Shown: one piece after another, positions 11,129 through 24,033 of the stretch
Position numbering within the stretch: position 1 is the first letter of the stretch
How the letters are laid out: every line of letters begins with the position of its first letter
From: Tretioscincus oriximinensis
Lineage: Eukaryota; Chordata; Lepidosauria; Squamata; Gymnophthalmidae
Assembly (NCBI GenBank): GCA_022410635.1
Contig: JAJVDF010000464.1
Coordinates: 834,059-898,058 of the forward strand
Length of the DNA stretch: 64,000 nt
Direction of reading: 5' to 3'
Translations under genes and position numbers: made by a program
Notes under the pieces: generated by a model
Told to the model about the DNA's origin: nothing
Database searches by the model: none
The model's input: only the letters and a program-made list of their open reading frames with translations

Positions 11129-14100
11129 ATAGCAGAGTTCAGGGAGTGCTGCATTTTTAAGATGGAAAAGTTGTGCAGTTCTTGGAAGTGTAGTTTAACT
11201 GCTCTTCCCCTTAAGCAGGTACATGGTTAGCGCTATATAAATGTTAATAATTCTTTTAGCACAGCTGCCTTTTCATCACATAGATATATTAGAACAGAAA
11301 CTGCACTTGGTAACATACTGTTAGCTATTTTTGTATGTGTATGTTGGGAGGAGAATAAAGCGAAGCAAACACCAGACATAAAATATATCACAACACAACC
11401 TAACCTAAGAGACAAATGATCACAGACTGCAAGGACCTTATCTCTCCCAAACAGATGAGCACAGAAATTATCACCATGCAATGAGACTTTCTGGAAATGA
11501 AGTGATTACTAATATAAAGTAGGAAATCAGAAAAGCTGGGGGGAAAGTGGTAAAGAGAACGAACATTAATAGAGAGACAGCTGTAGTCATTCATATACTC
11601 AGGCTCACATTCAAAAACAACTCACCCATTCATTCTCCATTATCGCTAAGAATCCTGTTCAATTTACATAGGTATGCAGGCAACTGCCAGCCCAACAAAA
11701 GAGTACATGAATGTGAAGACTACTATTCTTTTGCTCTGCTTATTATATTCAATTATAGAACAGAACGCTTATACTCCCCATCATCATTTAATCATTTAAA
11801 AACAAAATGTTACAGAAACATGCATCCTGTTATCCTAATATGCCATTAAGAGNTCAAAATATTTTTAAGAAACATTTCTCTTCAGCTATTTCTTGTGCTC
11901 TCAATGTTTAAAAAGTATTCAGAGATTACAGAACATACTTAGTACAACTNATTGTAAAGCCAGGCATGCTGGAAATAAAGAGTATCAAACAAACGAAGGG
12001 ATAATTTCATACAACATTTCACCTTCATATAACATACATTCATCTTCAATGAACAATAATTCAAGAAACCAAACTTAAGTGGCACAAGGCCAGGAGTAGA
12101 AAAATATAGGCACCAGCTTCAAAATAATACTATCTACCTAGTAGGTTCAATAGTATCTGGAGGCATAGAGGTTTCTTGTTTTGGGATCTTCCAATACAAC
12201 ACTTTATCTGAAAACATTTTAACAAATTAATAGACTCCAGTAAACAACCTGTACGAGAAAAGATCATACCATAGCACAAAATTTCTGCTTTAGTCTTGCT
12301 GTCCACGATAAAGGCAAACAGCTCACAGGGAAAGAATGCAGGATAGTGAGCTTCGCTTCCTGCTTTATCATACAAAAATTAATGTGCATTTTCTAATTAT
12401 ATTTATATATACTGTATAATACATGTATACAAGATATATTTGTAAAGGATTTAACAACTTTCCATTCTCATTGTTCAGAGAACCTGAAAAATTCAAAGAA
12501 ATTTTAAAAATGCATAATTGCCCATTTCCTGATGGAATTATACATAACATGAATTCGTGTCCTAAAAATAATAATCCAATTTTTAAAATAAAATCTTCAG
12601 TTGCTCAACGTGTTTCCAAAAGAAGGAAACATTGCTCCAGAAACACATCACAAAAAATGTAAATCCTGTTACCAAGTTTAAAGTGTCCTCATTTAAGGAT
12701 CTTTAACCAATACAGTTATAAAGCAATGCTGTTAAAAGTTGGGACTTGTTATCTAAGCTGGGCCTTCTACAAATCTTTATTTACTTGAGATAATAATTTT
12801 CCTAATCAGAAAATCTTGACAATATATTAAATAGTCTTGAATGGCTATCTACTATAAAATATAGTTAAAGCAATTTTGAAAAATCTTGTTCCACAAGTGT
12901 AGATCAGGTTTCATTTAAGATTTTATATAGATGCATCTTTGAAATATGAGATTAATGAATTTTATCAAAATATTATACAGATCGTAATATTACTACTTTT
13001 TTCGTATGTGGTGGAACTGTGATTTTTCTTATGTAGTGGAACAGGCCTCTAGTCATTACTAAAGAAAATCAAATTTGTCTACTCATTGGACTGACAGTAT
13101 ACTAACAATGAAACTGAAAAGCCTCAGCAAAAGAAGAAGCAGATGATAATGAGACGGATAGTGTCATAAAAGCAGTAAATCTGAGCTTGAACAGACTTAA
13201 AGGCAGTGGAAGGCAGAAGGGTTTGGTATGCTATGGTCCAAGGGCTCATAAAGATATAACTTAACCATTAAGAACAATGGCAACTTCTGAAAGATGTTTG
13301 AGTGATGTACCATCATACAGCAATGGAAAAAGAGAATACTTAAAATATAATTTTGGTGATTCCTGTGTTGGTGACTGCCAGATGCATGGTCACGTGTGGA
13401 AATACGAATGCATTTTGATGCAGTTCTGTTATATTGTTACCTATGTACACACAGACATATAGTATATTCTAAATGTTTGCATATTTTTTTAAATTTTGTG
13501 ATGAGCACCTTAAAATAAAAAGAATGAAGAAAAAAGATTAAATCCAAATTTTACTTCATTAACTAGAAGACGCATTTCCCACTTATGGTACATTAACAAC
13601 CAAATTCAGATCACACTAATTGTTGCCAATTCAGTAGATTTTTCCTAGAAAATACATTTAGGAACAAAAATATATTAAAATACACACCACATAACTCATT
13701 TTTAATTCTGGATGTTTCTAGGGCAATGATTACCTAACTGAAAAAATATGTTGTAAACATGTTTTTCATTCACATAAAACAAGTTCTAATTCTGAAGTAT
13801 AACCAGTATATATACTGGAGCATCAGTTATCTACCTACAGTTGGCATTTTTCCACTATAAGGACAATGGAAAAATACATACTGGTTATTTGTATGTACTG
13901 AAGTTGCCATGTACTCCTGTTTTTAATCCTTGCATCTAACCCATATAAAATGCTGGCCTGATTTCTGCCTGTATTATTTCCTAGGAACAAATATCCTAAA
14001 TTTGTACATTATATAATTTTTATATGCTACTTGAAAAAAAATGATTAGCACTTCCACAACGTTAGAATACAAAGCTGTAATGAAGTAAACATGCTCTGGC

Positions 14101-15784
14101 ACAACATAGCTTTAAAATGCAAGACTCCTTTCATAGCTTGAAATAGTCAGTAAAGTAAAACCTGAAATTGCTGGATGCAACTGCTGGTGCTTTGGTGTGA
14201 TTTTTTTTAATTAGACAACCACTACACTGTTTGAGAGATGACTGCAGTTAAACGTGCATTTTGTTTTCAGAATATCAATACTGTACTTTAGGAGTACGAG
14301 AACTCTGATAACTGGAAACTTGCTAGCTATGTTCATTTTCTTAACTGTGGCAAGTAAATATTGTTAAAATATATACAGGGAAGTTCTCTGTACAAAATAG
14401 GAGGGGAATCAAATACTAAACTAAACCCAGCATGCTTATACAAAAAGTACAAATGAATAGACTGTTGCAGGAAATATGTATTTATTCTTAATAAAATGGC
14501 TATGGCATATGAATTCTGTATCAGACAAATTGGCAAAAGATTTTAATACCAAGCCTCTGTCTTCAGGAACAATTTTTTTCAACATACACAAAAAAGACAA
14601 CTAAAAATATTCCATCTCAAACTACGAATTCATGGTTGCCTGAATGTGTGAAAACCAAAATAAAATGGCAAAAAGGTATTAGCAAAATTCAAGCAAGCCT
14701 CTTTTGTACCTTACTAGTTAAATTATGTTTCAACTAAAGCAGATAAACGTTTAGTTTTCAATTGTCTCCTCTTCTATCTGCACTGTTTCCTATCAATATA
14801 TTTTCAATATAGGACGAAGAACTTGAGTGAAACAAGTCTCACTCTTTAAGTGAAGATTCCCTCTCAAAATATAAAAATATAATTTTCAATATTCTTTTTA
14901 AGATCTACATCCAATTTTATTTGTGACAAGTGGTCTGGACTTCACTGGTTGATATCATGGGCTGCTTATACAAATGCCTGTTTATAGCATCAAGGGTAGA
15001 AACCAGGATTAGAAGAAGCTATCACAAGCTAGAAGAAGACAGCTATAACTGTCTTGAGTGCTTCCAAAATTGTCAGTGAATCAAGCATGAACAGGAGTAT
15101 TTTATGGCTGAAGAAAGAAACAGCCAAAGCAACCATGCAGAAAAGACTGTGCAAGTGCCAAGATATCTAATAGACAGAAAAGCTTCAATCTTCTCCATAC
15201 ATGGATACTGCCAGTTGCTAGCCTAGTATGCCAGAAGGCCACTCCTGTTCTTCACTGCCTGTACAGTAGAACTACAGCTCAAACAATTTACTTTGATTCA
15301 ATATAGATAATGCAATATTTAGAGTGGTTTTAAAAACTTATGGCAGCAATAACTGGTTAATTCCAATAGTGCCTTCAGTTTGCTGTCCTCATTCAGCAAT
15401 CATAAAAAGAATTATGATGCACAACAGGCTTTCAATTCATATACACAAAAAATGAACTGTTTTCATTAATGTTCCAGTTTATGAAAGCAACAGTAGCCCA
15501 GAGACTAGGTGTGAGGCTTGCAATTAGATCAAGAGCAAACTGAATTAGAACTAGAGCAGCAGGCCAGCCAAAATGCTACTCTTTTATAGCAAACCTCCAA
15601 GCCTTTTGGCTAATCAGCTGCCAGCCCAGACCTATTTTAGAATATTCCCAATAACTGACCAATGAATCCCCAGTTCTCCCAGATTCTCAGCATTTAATTA
15701 TTAAATATTAGCCCCCTAAACCCAAAAACAACCAATGTCTATTCACTGGACTTTTAGCACCTGGCAGGTACGCCATGCCTGATA
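11129..15784. other. No feature recognised
   Basis: Long AT-rich stretch. A perfect 16-bp palindrome CCAGTATATATACTGG lies at 13803-13818 and a related ATACTGGTTAT motif at about 13880, possibly a small hairpin element. Otherwise I see no coding exon, RNA gene or repeat family. Confidence 0.5.
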
Positions 15785-15850
15785 GTGAAAGTGAGCAGGG
15801 GGTTGGATCCAATAACCCTGGAGGTCCCTTCCAACCCTATGATTATATGA
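15785..15850 (+). mobile_element. CR1 LINE 3' terminus (family D)
   Basis: Contains GAGGTCCCTTCCAACCCTAT followed by GATTATATGA, the characteristic CR1 3' end. Compare the longer copies at 57410-57905 and 62395-62935. Only the terminal part is retained. Confidence 0.6.
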
Positions 15851-17402
15851 AAAGCACTTAGCTGGGCTTCGCTACATGAAATCAAGGCTTTTACTTGCAT
15901 AGCTGTATTTACCTCCCACATGGCTCTAAAACTGAAGGGCAGTAAGACAAAGACTTTGCTTGGACAATTCAATAGCTTGTTTCCAAAGCAGGGATGCAGT
16001 ATAAGCCCCATGATAAAATCAACAAAAGTTATGGTGCTACAGAGAAGACACCCATGTTACCATTACCAGTGATGCTATGAAACACTGGTCCAGTCAATCA
16101 ATATCACATTATCAATCATATACAATTAAAACTGCTTTATATACAAAACAGTAAAAGTAGACTTGATTAGAAAAGCACATGCCAACTACCTTCCCCTTTT
16201 AGCCCCTTGCTAGACTTTCTGGACAAAGATTGACACAACCATTTCTTTGAAATACAAAAAACCTTGGTTATACATGAGATCTTTAATTCATTGAACCTGG
16301 TTAGGATGTTCTTAGAGAATTCCACTGTAGCTTTTATGATTACAGAAACAGAAGCGTAATAAAAAGTCACTCATTTGACAATGGAAACCTGGGGCAAGAA
16401 ATTCTGACTCTTTCCCAGCTAGTTTTTATTGCTGTTTCAAAACTTGAATATATTCATTTTCAAACCTCATATGCGAACTATATATAAGTAACAGAATACA
16501 TGTCACTGGTCAGTCATCTAGATAGTCTTACTATCATTGATAGTATGAATAATTGAGTTTTGCTTATCTGCAAGTTGGTAATAAAGAATGTCACTTCCCC
16601 ATATTTATTTTCAAGGAAATTAAATTACTGTCTTTCATCAGCTCAGAGATCTGACACTTCTCAATTATGGATCTGTTTGGTTGTGAGTGCTGTTAACGTC
16701 AGTACCTCTAAAAATGTCTAAGACACTTAGAAGTAAGTTGAATCCATGTGGCAAATAGCAGTAACTTCCAGCACCCAATCAAGCTGGGACTGGTGCTCCC
16801 AGTCAAGCACATGCACTGAAGTCAACACAGAAACAGTATGTGAACAGCCTAGGAAAACGGCAGATGAAATGTAGCAATCATTTTGGACAGCAGCAATCCA
16901 AATTATGCTGATGAAAAATGTGCTCCATCATCCTTAGCCTTCACTTCTTTGCTCAGCAGCTACCACACATCCCATCTAACAGAACTGAAACCACAGCAAT
17001 AAGGGCTTCCTGCTGCCACCATCCTCAATTTCAAGGCAGAAAGGGACAGTATCATGGCCTGGAGAAAGCCTGATTGAGAAGGGCAGAGGGGTGGGCCACA
17101 GTTCCATGTGGGCACCTTGCTTTGGGCCCTCACTTACTTGGCACCCTGTGGTTTAGAAGGCAAAAGGGAGCACCGACTGAGCCTGAATCAGCAATGCCAG
17201 CAGAAATCAACATACAGCCACTCCTGCAAACATGGATTTTCAGCACATAAGCTGAGTTTTGTGGTCCAAGCAACAAAAAGCTCAGACAGCAATGGTCTTG
17301 GGATATCTTAGAAACTTTATGAAAAAGGAATCCCCATTTTGATGTAGGTGCAATATTCACAATCCACAAATTCAAAATTTGTTATTCTTTTTAGCAGCTT
17401 GC
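15851..17402. other. No feature recognised
   Basis: Noncoding sequence. The slightly GC-richer block at about 16980-17300 has short open frames on both strands but no recognisable protein. Confidence 0.5.
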
Positions 17403-17853
17403 TCTGATTGAAGTGTATAAAATCATACATGGGATTGATAAGATGAATAGAGAAAAAAATACTCTTTCACACCATACTAGGACCAGGGAGCATTTGTTGA
17501 AACTAATAGGGAGAAGAGTTCGGCCAGGCAAGAGAAAAAGAGTCACTGTTCTATGGAATTTAATTCCAGAAGCGGTAGTGGTAGCTAGCAACATGGATAA
17601 CTTTCAAGACAGGATTAGATAAGTTCATGGAAGCCAAGGGTATAAATAGCTACAAGGATGGATCTCTCGATACTGCCTCCAAGATGGCGCACGAGGCAGC
17701 ATTCCTGAAGTACCATTTGCAGGGATCCAGAACAGACAAGGGTTTTGCCTTCCTCTGTTCGGACTTCCAGATGCAACTGTGTGTGAGACAGAATGCTGGA
17801 CTACATGGACTCTGGCCCGATTCAGCAGGGCTCCTCTTATGTTTCTATGTAAC
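17403..17853 (+). mobile_element. CR1-clade LINE 3' end (family C)
   Basis: Translates to a CR1 ORF2 C-terminus: a decayed LIEVYKIIHGIDKMNREK block, then HTRTREHLLKLIGRRVRPGK, then a LWNLIPEAVVVASN block. The 3' untranslated part follows (GTACCATTTGCAGGGATCC, then GAATGCTGGACTACATGG) and ends in TTATGTTTCTATG. Plus strand, 5'-truncated. Confidence 0.8.
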
Positions 17854-18254
17854 TTAAACTTATAAAATAGTGACAGATTACTATATCAAATGAGTAAAAT
17901 AATTGTGAATTATGACCTATACAAAATCTCTGCTTTAAAGTTAAAGTATTATAATCTTTACATCTTTATCTCAAAAAATTTGAGTAGCCCTATGTCACTT
18001 CCTATAAAACTTGAAATGAATTATCAAGAAAATCAGGTAAATTGCTATAAAAGCACATAATATTTTTACTGTTACTCTTTGCTTCCTTCTCTCTCTAATC
18101 CCTTGACAGACATATATTAATAGGCATTCATACAACCAGAGAACAAAATGTGTTTCCATAACATCTTGTCCCCATAAAAATAGCTACTGTGAAAGTATCA
18201 ATAAGCGTTGGGATTTTTTTCCCAAATTGCTGATTATTTATTTAGAAAAAAATG

Positions 18255-18796
18255 CTTTCAGGAGTGTTAATTTTTTTTAGCTTCAAGATCATTGCAGATG
18301 GTGACTGCAGCCATGTAAAAGACGTTTGTTCGCCAAAAGGGAAACTATGGCAAACTGGACAGCATATTAAAAGGCAAAGACCTCACCAAAGGTCTACACA
18401 TGAAAAGTACAGTTTTCCCAGTAATAATGTACAGTTATGAGTACTGGAACATAAAGAAGAGCTGAGCATCAACGCTTTTTAATTGTGGTGCTGGAGAAAA
18501 CATCTGCATTTGGTATGCAAATTGATCAAATCAGTCAAACTAAAGGAAATCACTCTAAGTGTTCACTGGAAGGGCAAAAAACGGAAACTGAAGCTCAAAT
18601 ACTTTGGCCAAATATCGAGGAGTTATTGGGAAAGACCCTGATGAAAAAAAGAGAATTTGATAACAGAAGATTGAGATTGATAATCCCAGAGAAGCAACCA
18701 ACATGAGTAGATTTTGGGAGAACCTAAAAGACAGAGAAGCTTGGCATGCTTTGGCCCTTGGGGTTATGAAAGCTCAGACATGATTAAACATCTGGA
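18255..18796 (+). mobile_element. Decayed BovB/RTE LINE, ORF C-terminal part
   Basis: Frame-broken translation follows the BovB reverse-transcriptase C-terminus in order: FKIIADGDCSH near 18280, then the segment equivalent to MANLDSILKGKDLT near 18345, TVFPVIMYSYEYW near 18410, a degraded middle, then a REAWHA-like motif near 18738 (GAGAAGCTTGGCATGC). BovB is abundant in squamates, which supports the taxonomic reading. Several frameshifts make it dead. Confidence 0.65.
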
Positions 18797-21700
18797 TAAA
18801 AACTATCCATCTAATTTTTTTGCTATAAAAGAAAATAAACATAAAAANGAAATATGGTATCAAAACAATAAATACCCTGTGAGATTCAATAATCAAAATG
18901 AGATATAAAACAAAACAGTATTTTTAAAAATAACAAAACATTGAAATCCATTTCTATATTTATCCCTTTTCAAATTTCACTAAACTATTTCCATCTTTGA
19001 CACAGCAGATATTACAATCATAACACCACACAGTCAATAGTACTTCCTAATTGAGCCATAAAAAATTGCAGTCACTGCAGTGGAACATCAAAATAATTTT
19101 AACATTTCATATCATCAACCTTCTTTCCTAAACTAGATTAGGATAATAGGTGATACACAATAATTTGTAATAAAAAATTTACANCCATATTAAAAATACC
19201 ATTTATCACATGCACTTGATCTGCATTACATTCCTCCACACATATTCACTGCACACAAAAATCATATGCTGCAGCACCCAAACATTTCTACAACCTAAAA
19301 AAATCAAATTGTAAGACTTATGCAAAGCATTACTAAACATTTCAAAATGCCAGCATTCTTATCAAACTTGGTACAAGTACCCTTGAATTAATACTCTACA
19401 AATCACATTAATTATACAAGGTCTGAGATATACATGTGAGTACAGGGGAAGAGAACAGAATCCCCCTAACAGTTGAACTCCTTCAAAAATTGCTACAATT
19501 CTATAGGTTAATTATCAATACAAAACTACTGTTCTCAACACCATTTTTGAAGAATAATGAGAAGGACTCTGAAATCAGATATTTCCAGTTCATAGGACTT
19601 TCAACTATTCAGAACACTGGCTGAAATGAAAACAAGCTAACAAATATTGGCCATCACTATCAACACCAGGTCACATATATTTTATGCAAGGCATATTCTA
19701 TAAAGTATCAGAAACAGATAGCTGTCCTTAATATTACACACAGATAAAAACCCTCCATACAGTATAAACAAGATGCATATGAATGACCTAATNTTCATTT
19801 ACAGAAAGCATTAAAAAAATGGTTCAAAGTACAGTGCATTCAGCACTGTTAAATTGTGTTTTTCAAAACATGCACATCAAAATTTTGCCAGAGCTGAGAA
19901 TGTGACCCAAAAAATTTGTGAAGCACGATCACTTATATTTGAATTAAAAATGAGATAAATGACCAAATAAGATCCTGACCTCAATTCATTCTTGCACACT
20001 TTTTCAACATTTAAGGGCAAATACTTATAGTAAGTATTTTACTAAATCTTACTTCCAGGACATACTAAATGTTTGTAAGTTTTTCTTTTAGATTGCTAAC
20101 TACATGCTTAATGATTAATACATTGAAAAGCAGCTCAAGTTAGATACTTCTAACTTTTATTTGGCAGAAAAGGTTTGTATGATGGTTCCATTAACTTCCA
20201 AAAACATAACTTTAAAAAGACAATGGCCAATTTCATTTTTTTTCATTCATATTAAATTATTAACTAGTTTTTATCTCAACAGAATTTAACTTCAAACCCA
20301 TTCAAGCTACAACTATTTTTCATAGAACAAAGAAAAATAAAGAGGAAAATATATAATTAGCAACCATATTGCTAGAATTCATTCTCTACTCAAGCCGTTT
20401 CTTTTAGAATTAATTTTGTTAAATTCACTACCGGTATATTATGAAAAAATTACTAAGTGAAAGGCTTTTTTCAACAACAGATCAGACAGACAGGACAGAA
20501 TTAGGAAGACAGGGAAAGCATTTGATTATTTAACATTATAACCAAATTTAGCAACATTGAATTAAAATTCATTTTATAGATCAACATACATTGATCTGTA
20601 AAAAAACAGGCATCTAGAAGATCAGCAGCCATGCACATGCATGGCAAGCAGCAAGCCTTACTTCAGGTCCCTAAACTAGTTCTCATAATCAGTCATACTT
20701 CAACTGGAAACAAAAACCTTTCCGCTCACTCTGAAATCATTAAGATGATAAAGCAAGGACAACAAATGACAGCAAAAAGATTTCAAAAATAAAACAGATG
20801 AAATGATGAAAAAGCATAGAACAGTATAGAGCTTTTCCCTCTGTCGTTTTCTTGCTGAACACCAAATCCTTAATGACTGTTTTTAAAAGTACTTAGTTTA
20901 AACACATAATGCCATGGGATAGAATAAGGAGATGACCCATTTATCTGCATTGAACAATTTAATATTAATTCTGTAGTCTTCTTCACAAGTGGCAAAGCAT
21001 AGCTTCCTTCACTCACATCTGACACANACATACAAGCTTTAATGACTTTCACATTTAAGACCACAGCTCTGTAATTCATGATAATTACTGTCCAACTATA
21101 AAATAGTATGCTGAAAAAAATATTAATAATTCATTGTGTGCAGTGATGCATTTTTAGTACAAGACTGTAGAAGNATTAAGATACATCTACTCTGCAGTAT
21201 TCTAGCTGCACAGCAGACATATCAACTATAGTCATAGCCACAGTTATCTATCTTCTATTGTTTCTCACACTGTATAACTAAACAAATGCTGAAATAAATT
21301 TTTATGAAGAAGTTGTTTTACAAACAGGATAATAATTTGAAACATGTGGTAATCAAAATATCTGTATTTTTTTTNAAAAAAGGGAGAAAGTTCTCACTGC
21401 CAACCTATCTACCACTTGTTCTTTTCAAAAAGACCAGAATGGAGCAGACACATGCAGTCCAATACCAATCACCTCTCTAGGNGGAAAGTGCTAGGAATAC
21501 TGAAGGCCTCCTAAAATGATGATCTCATACTATATTCACAAGCAACAAGGATGGGGGCAGAGACTCAGAAAAGGGCCCATGACCTTGCAAGCACTTTCCA
21601 AAAAGAAAAGATAACTGGGAGCAGAGGGAAGACGTGGGAGAGAACCCGGAGGGATGGTTCATGATCAAAATACAAAGAAATCTATATTTTGCTAACCCAA

Positions 21701-21939
21701 GAAAACTTGGGGAGATGGCGCTGTCAAAGATATCATCACTTCTTCTGCAAAAGCATGAATCACACGTAATTATAATTAAGTCCTTTCCTTCACTGGGCCT
21801 TATTCTGAAATAGAGTCCACTAATTCTTGAAGTAGAGTCTCCCATAGTCTGCATTAGCATATGGATTGCCAGGTCCTTATTCTGAGATATATCCCTGAAA
21901 TAAGTCTGAAAAAGAAAAGAGTCTAAATGTTACTGCCTG
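18797..21939. other. No feature recognised
   Basis: AT-rich noncoding sequence upstream of the CpG island. The 111-residue minus-strand open frame at 21525-21860 has no recognisable homology. A few conserved-looking stretches cannot be judged without alignment. Confidence 0.5.
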
Positions 21940-22290
21940 GGTTTGACACTAAAGCCCTTTCTCCCTTGAACTTTTATTCTTAGCTGTGTAAGAACTTTAT
22001 TCTTAGTCTGCACCTTGGCTATGCACATGTCAGTGTAGACAATGGCAGGTCCCATTTGCAGCCTGCCATTGCCTACACTAGCATGCAGATAGCAGGCACC
22101 TACTCTGCTATATAGCCCACAATATATCTCATATGTATATGTAGCCCAGAGCTTTGCTCTGGGTCACATCTTGGGACAGAGCTTGGCCATCCACATGTCA
22201 AGATAGACTATGGCAGGCCCCATTCGGGGCCTGCCATAGTCTACACTGGCATGTGGTTGGCAGGCTCCTATTCTGAGGGGCAGCCCTGGG
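21940..22290. repeat. Two copies of palindromic MITE family (family G)
   Basis: Two palindromic cores sit back to back. The first spans about 22027-22096; the second (22192-22256) has arms of about 30 bases around an ATTC centre, with GGCAGGCCCC reading into GGGGCCTGCC. Both carry the family's flanking words (CACATGTCA, then GGCATGTGG, and CTCCTATTCTGAG). Other copies lie at 24340-24745, 29523-29694 and 62280-62390. Confidence 0.7.
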
Positions 22291-22613
22291 GTATGGCTGC
22301 AACTTTGGTGTCAATCCCAGGCAATATGCGATGCAGGCCTTCCCCAGAGATGGAGCCCATCAGGGCCTCGGATAGCAGGGGGCGCATCTGCCAGGCAGGA
22401 ATGGAAGCAGCAGCAGCCGCCCATCCGCCTGGAGGAGAAGAAATGGGCCCCGAGTGAAGGAGGAGCATCTTGCCTGGCGCTTCCGCCTCCCCTTCCTCCC
22501 TCAAGACCCCAGGGACGAGAAATCTCCTCAGCGACCCCTTTCTTCTTCCCCACACGAACCCCCACTTCCTGCCGCCGCCGGCCTGGGCGCCTGGGGAGGC
22601 AGCAGGCGGAGGG

Positions 22614-22800
22614 NNNNNNNNNNNNNNNNNNNNNNNNNNNNNNNNNNNNNNNNNNNNNNNNNNNNNNNNNNNNNNNNNNNNNNNNNNNNNNNNNNNNNNN
22701 NNNNNNNNNNNNNNNNNNNNNNNNNNNNNNNNNNNNNNNNNNNNNNNNNNNNNNNNNNNNNNNNNNNNNNNNNNNNNNNNNNNNNNNNNNNNNNNNNNNN
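22614..22800. other. Assembly gap of 187 unknown bases
   Basis: Unbroken n run flanked by GCCGCCGCCGG-type sequence on the left and a run of GCC triplets on the right. The true sequence is probably GC-rich and perhaps a triplet repeat. Long open frames crossing it are artefacts. Confidence 0.98.
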
Positions 22801-22997
22801 GCCGCCGCCGCCGCCGCGAAGACGAAGCACGGGGGATGCCCGGTGGGTTCCGAAGCGATTTCCGCCGCCGCGCCGGTGGCTCCCCCTCCCCTTCCTCCTC
22901 GCCCCCCGCGCCGCTTCAGTCCGACAGGGCTCGGAGCTTCGGCAGGAAGATAAGCAGGGAAGAAAGGAGGCGCAAGGAAGGAGGGGAAGGAAGCGCC

Positions 22998-23006
22998 TTA
23001 CCTGTG
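22998..23006 (-). other. MYO9A: Candidate MYO9A exon 1 splice donor
   Basis: Minus-strand reading CACAG/GTAAGG, with the exon ending at 23002. It is a near-consensus donor inside the CpG island. It would end a noncoding first exon transcribed leftward toward 1. Assignment to MYO9A (an unconventional myosin with a RhoGAP domain) rests on human gene order next to SENP8. No MYO9A coding exon is in the window. Confidence 0.45.
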
Positions 23007-23610
23007 GGTCGGGCGGGGCCGCCGCATCCCTCCGCTCCTTCCCAGCCTTCCCTCACTCCGGGCGGCGAGGGGGCTGCGACAGGGGCGGGGAGGGGGCTCG
23101 GAGGACGGGGCGGCGGCGGCAACGGGGGAGAGAAAACGGCGCAGCAGCAGCAGAGCAGCCTCCCCGCCCGCCCGCCCGCCCGCGCTCCGCTTCCCCTCCC
23201 TAGCGCTGCCGCTGCCTTGTGCTCCCTTCTCCTTAATCAGCCCGCCGCCCGCCCGAACAACTTCGCCGCCCGCCGCCTTTGCAGGAACGCCACACTGCTG
23301 CTGCGCTGACGCCGACGCCGCCCTCCCGAACCCCGGCGCCCGCCCGCCTGCCTGCCTGCCTGCCTGTGCTGGAAACGCTGGCGGCTGGCGCGCGCGCGCA
23401 CACGCAGGACCATCGCATGCGGACGCGCACAAGCCACCACCAGCCAGCGTTCCCCCCCCCTCCTGTTTCTCCCCGNTCCTTTGCGAGGGGGAGGAGTCGG
23501 CTCGTCCCCGCCCCTAAGCCGACGTGACGCGCTCAAGAGAGCCGCGCCCTAGTGTGAGGCAACGCCAACTCACACACAAACACACACACAGTCGAAGAGG
23601 CGGTTAAGAG

Positions 23611-23622
23611 TGCGCATGCGCA
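23611..23622. promoter_or_regulatory. NRF1 binding site
   Basis: TGCGCATGCGCA is a perfect palindromic match to the NRF1 consensus. A CACGTG E-box overlaps its right end (23621-23626). Such sites are common in bidirectional housekeeping promoters. Confidence 0.7.
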
Positions 23623-23832
23623 CGTGTGATGCTTGAAAGGGGAAATACAGGAACCTGTAGCCCCCTTACTTGGCTTTCCTCCCTTCCCCTTCCCCCTCCC
23701 TTTATAACTTCCTTCCCTCTGAGGTGGCGAGGCCGGGGCAAGCAGGAGGTGAAAAGACTACGTGGTTTTTCAGCATTTTTATTTTTGACCGCTAGCAGTC
23801 AGGTGGCGCCGAACTACGAAGCCCATGTCGGT

Positions 23833-23837
23833 ATTGG
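23833..23837 (-). promoter_or_regulatory. Inverted CCAAT box (NF-Y type)
   Basis: ATTGG on the plus strand, i.e. CCAAT on the minus strand, 19 bases from the ZNF143-type site. Short motif, so supported mainly by its context. Confidence 0.4.
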
Positions 23838-23856
23838 TAGGCCGCTCAACGACAAG

Positions 23857-23875
23857 GCACGCTGGGAGTTGTAGT
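23857..23875 (-). promoter_or_regulatory. ZNF143/THAP11-type promoter element
   Basis: The minus strand reads ACTACAACTCCCAGCGTGC, a one-mismatch match to the ACTACAANTCCCAGNATGC promoter element bound by ZNF143 and THAP11. A weaker partial copy in the opposite orientation (ACTACGAAGCCCATG) lies at 23813-23827. Such elements usually sit just upstream of transcription starts, here consistent with a rightward SENP8 start at about 23.9 kb. Confidence 0.65.
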
Positions 23876-24021
23876 CCGACCACGACACCAGCGACAACAA
23901 GCAGCAGCGGCCTCGACGCTTCGCAGCTTTTGTTTTACGGCAGGGGTTGCTAAATTTTGCCGCGGCCGCGCTTTCCGGCTGCCGATANCAACGGGAGGAG
24001 AATGTTGTGAACCGCCCTGGC

Positions 24022-24033
24022 AAGCAGGTAAGG
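24022..24033 (+). other. SENP8: Candidate SENP8 5' noncoding exon donor
   Basis: AAGCAG/GTAAGG, with the exon ending at 24027. It is a strong donor at the right margin of the CpG island. The partner acceptor would be at 34481-34482 in front of the coding exon, giving an intron of about 10.45 kb. The transcript itself is inferred. Confidence 0.5.

Noticed and set aside
1..22300. Search for MYO9A coding exons on the minus strand
   Set aside because: The first coding exon of MYO9A is long in human (several hundred bases) and would be an obvious open frame; none is present, so only the inferred intron is reported.
22454..23309. Open frames of 249 and 279 residues across the CpG island
   Set aside because: Both cross the 187-n gap, are rich in Arg, Pro, Gly and Ala, and exist on both strands. 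CpG-rich promoter sequence lacks stop codons by composition.
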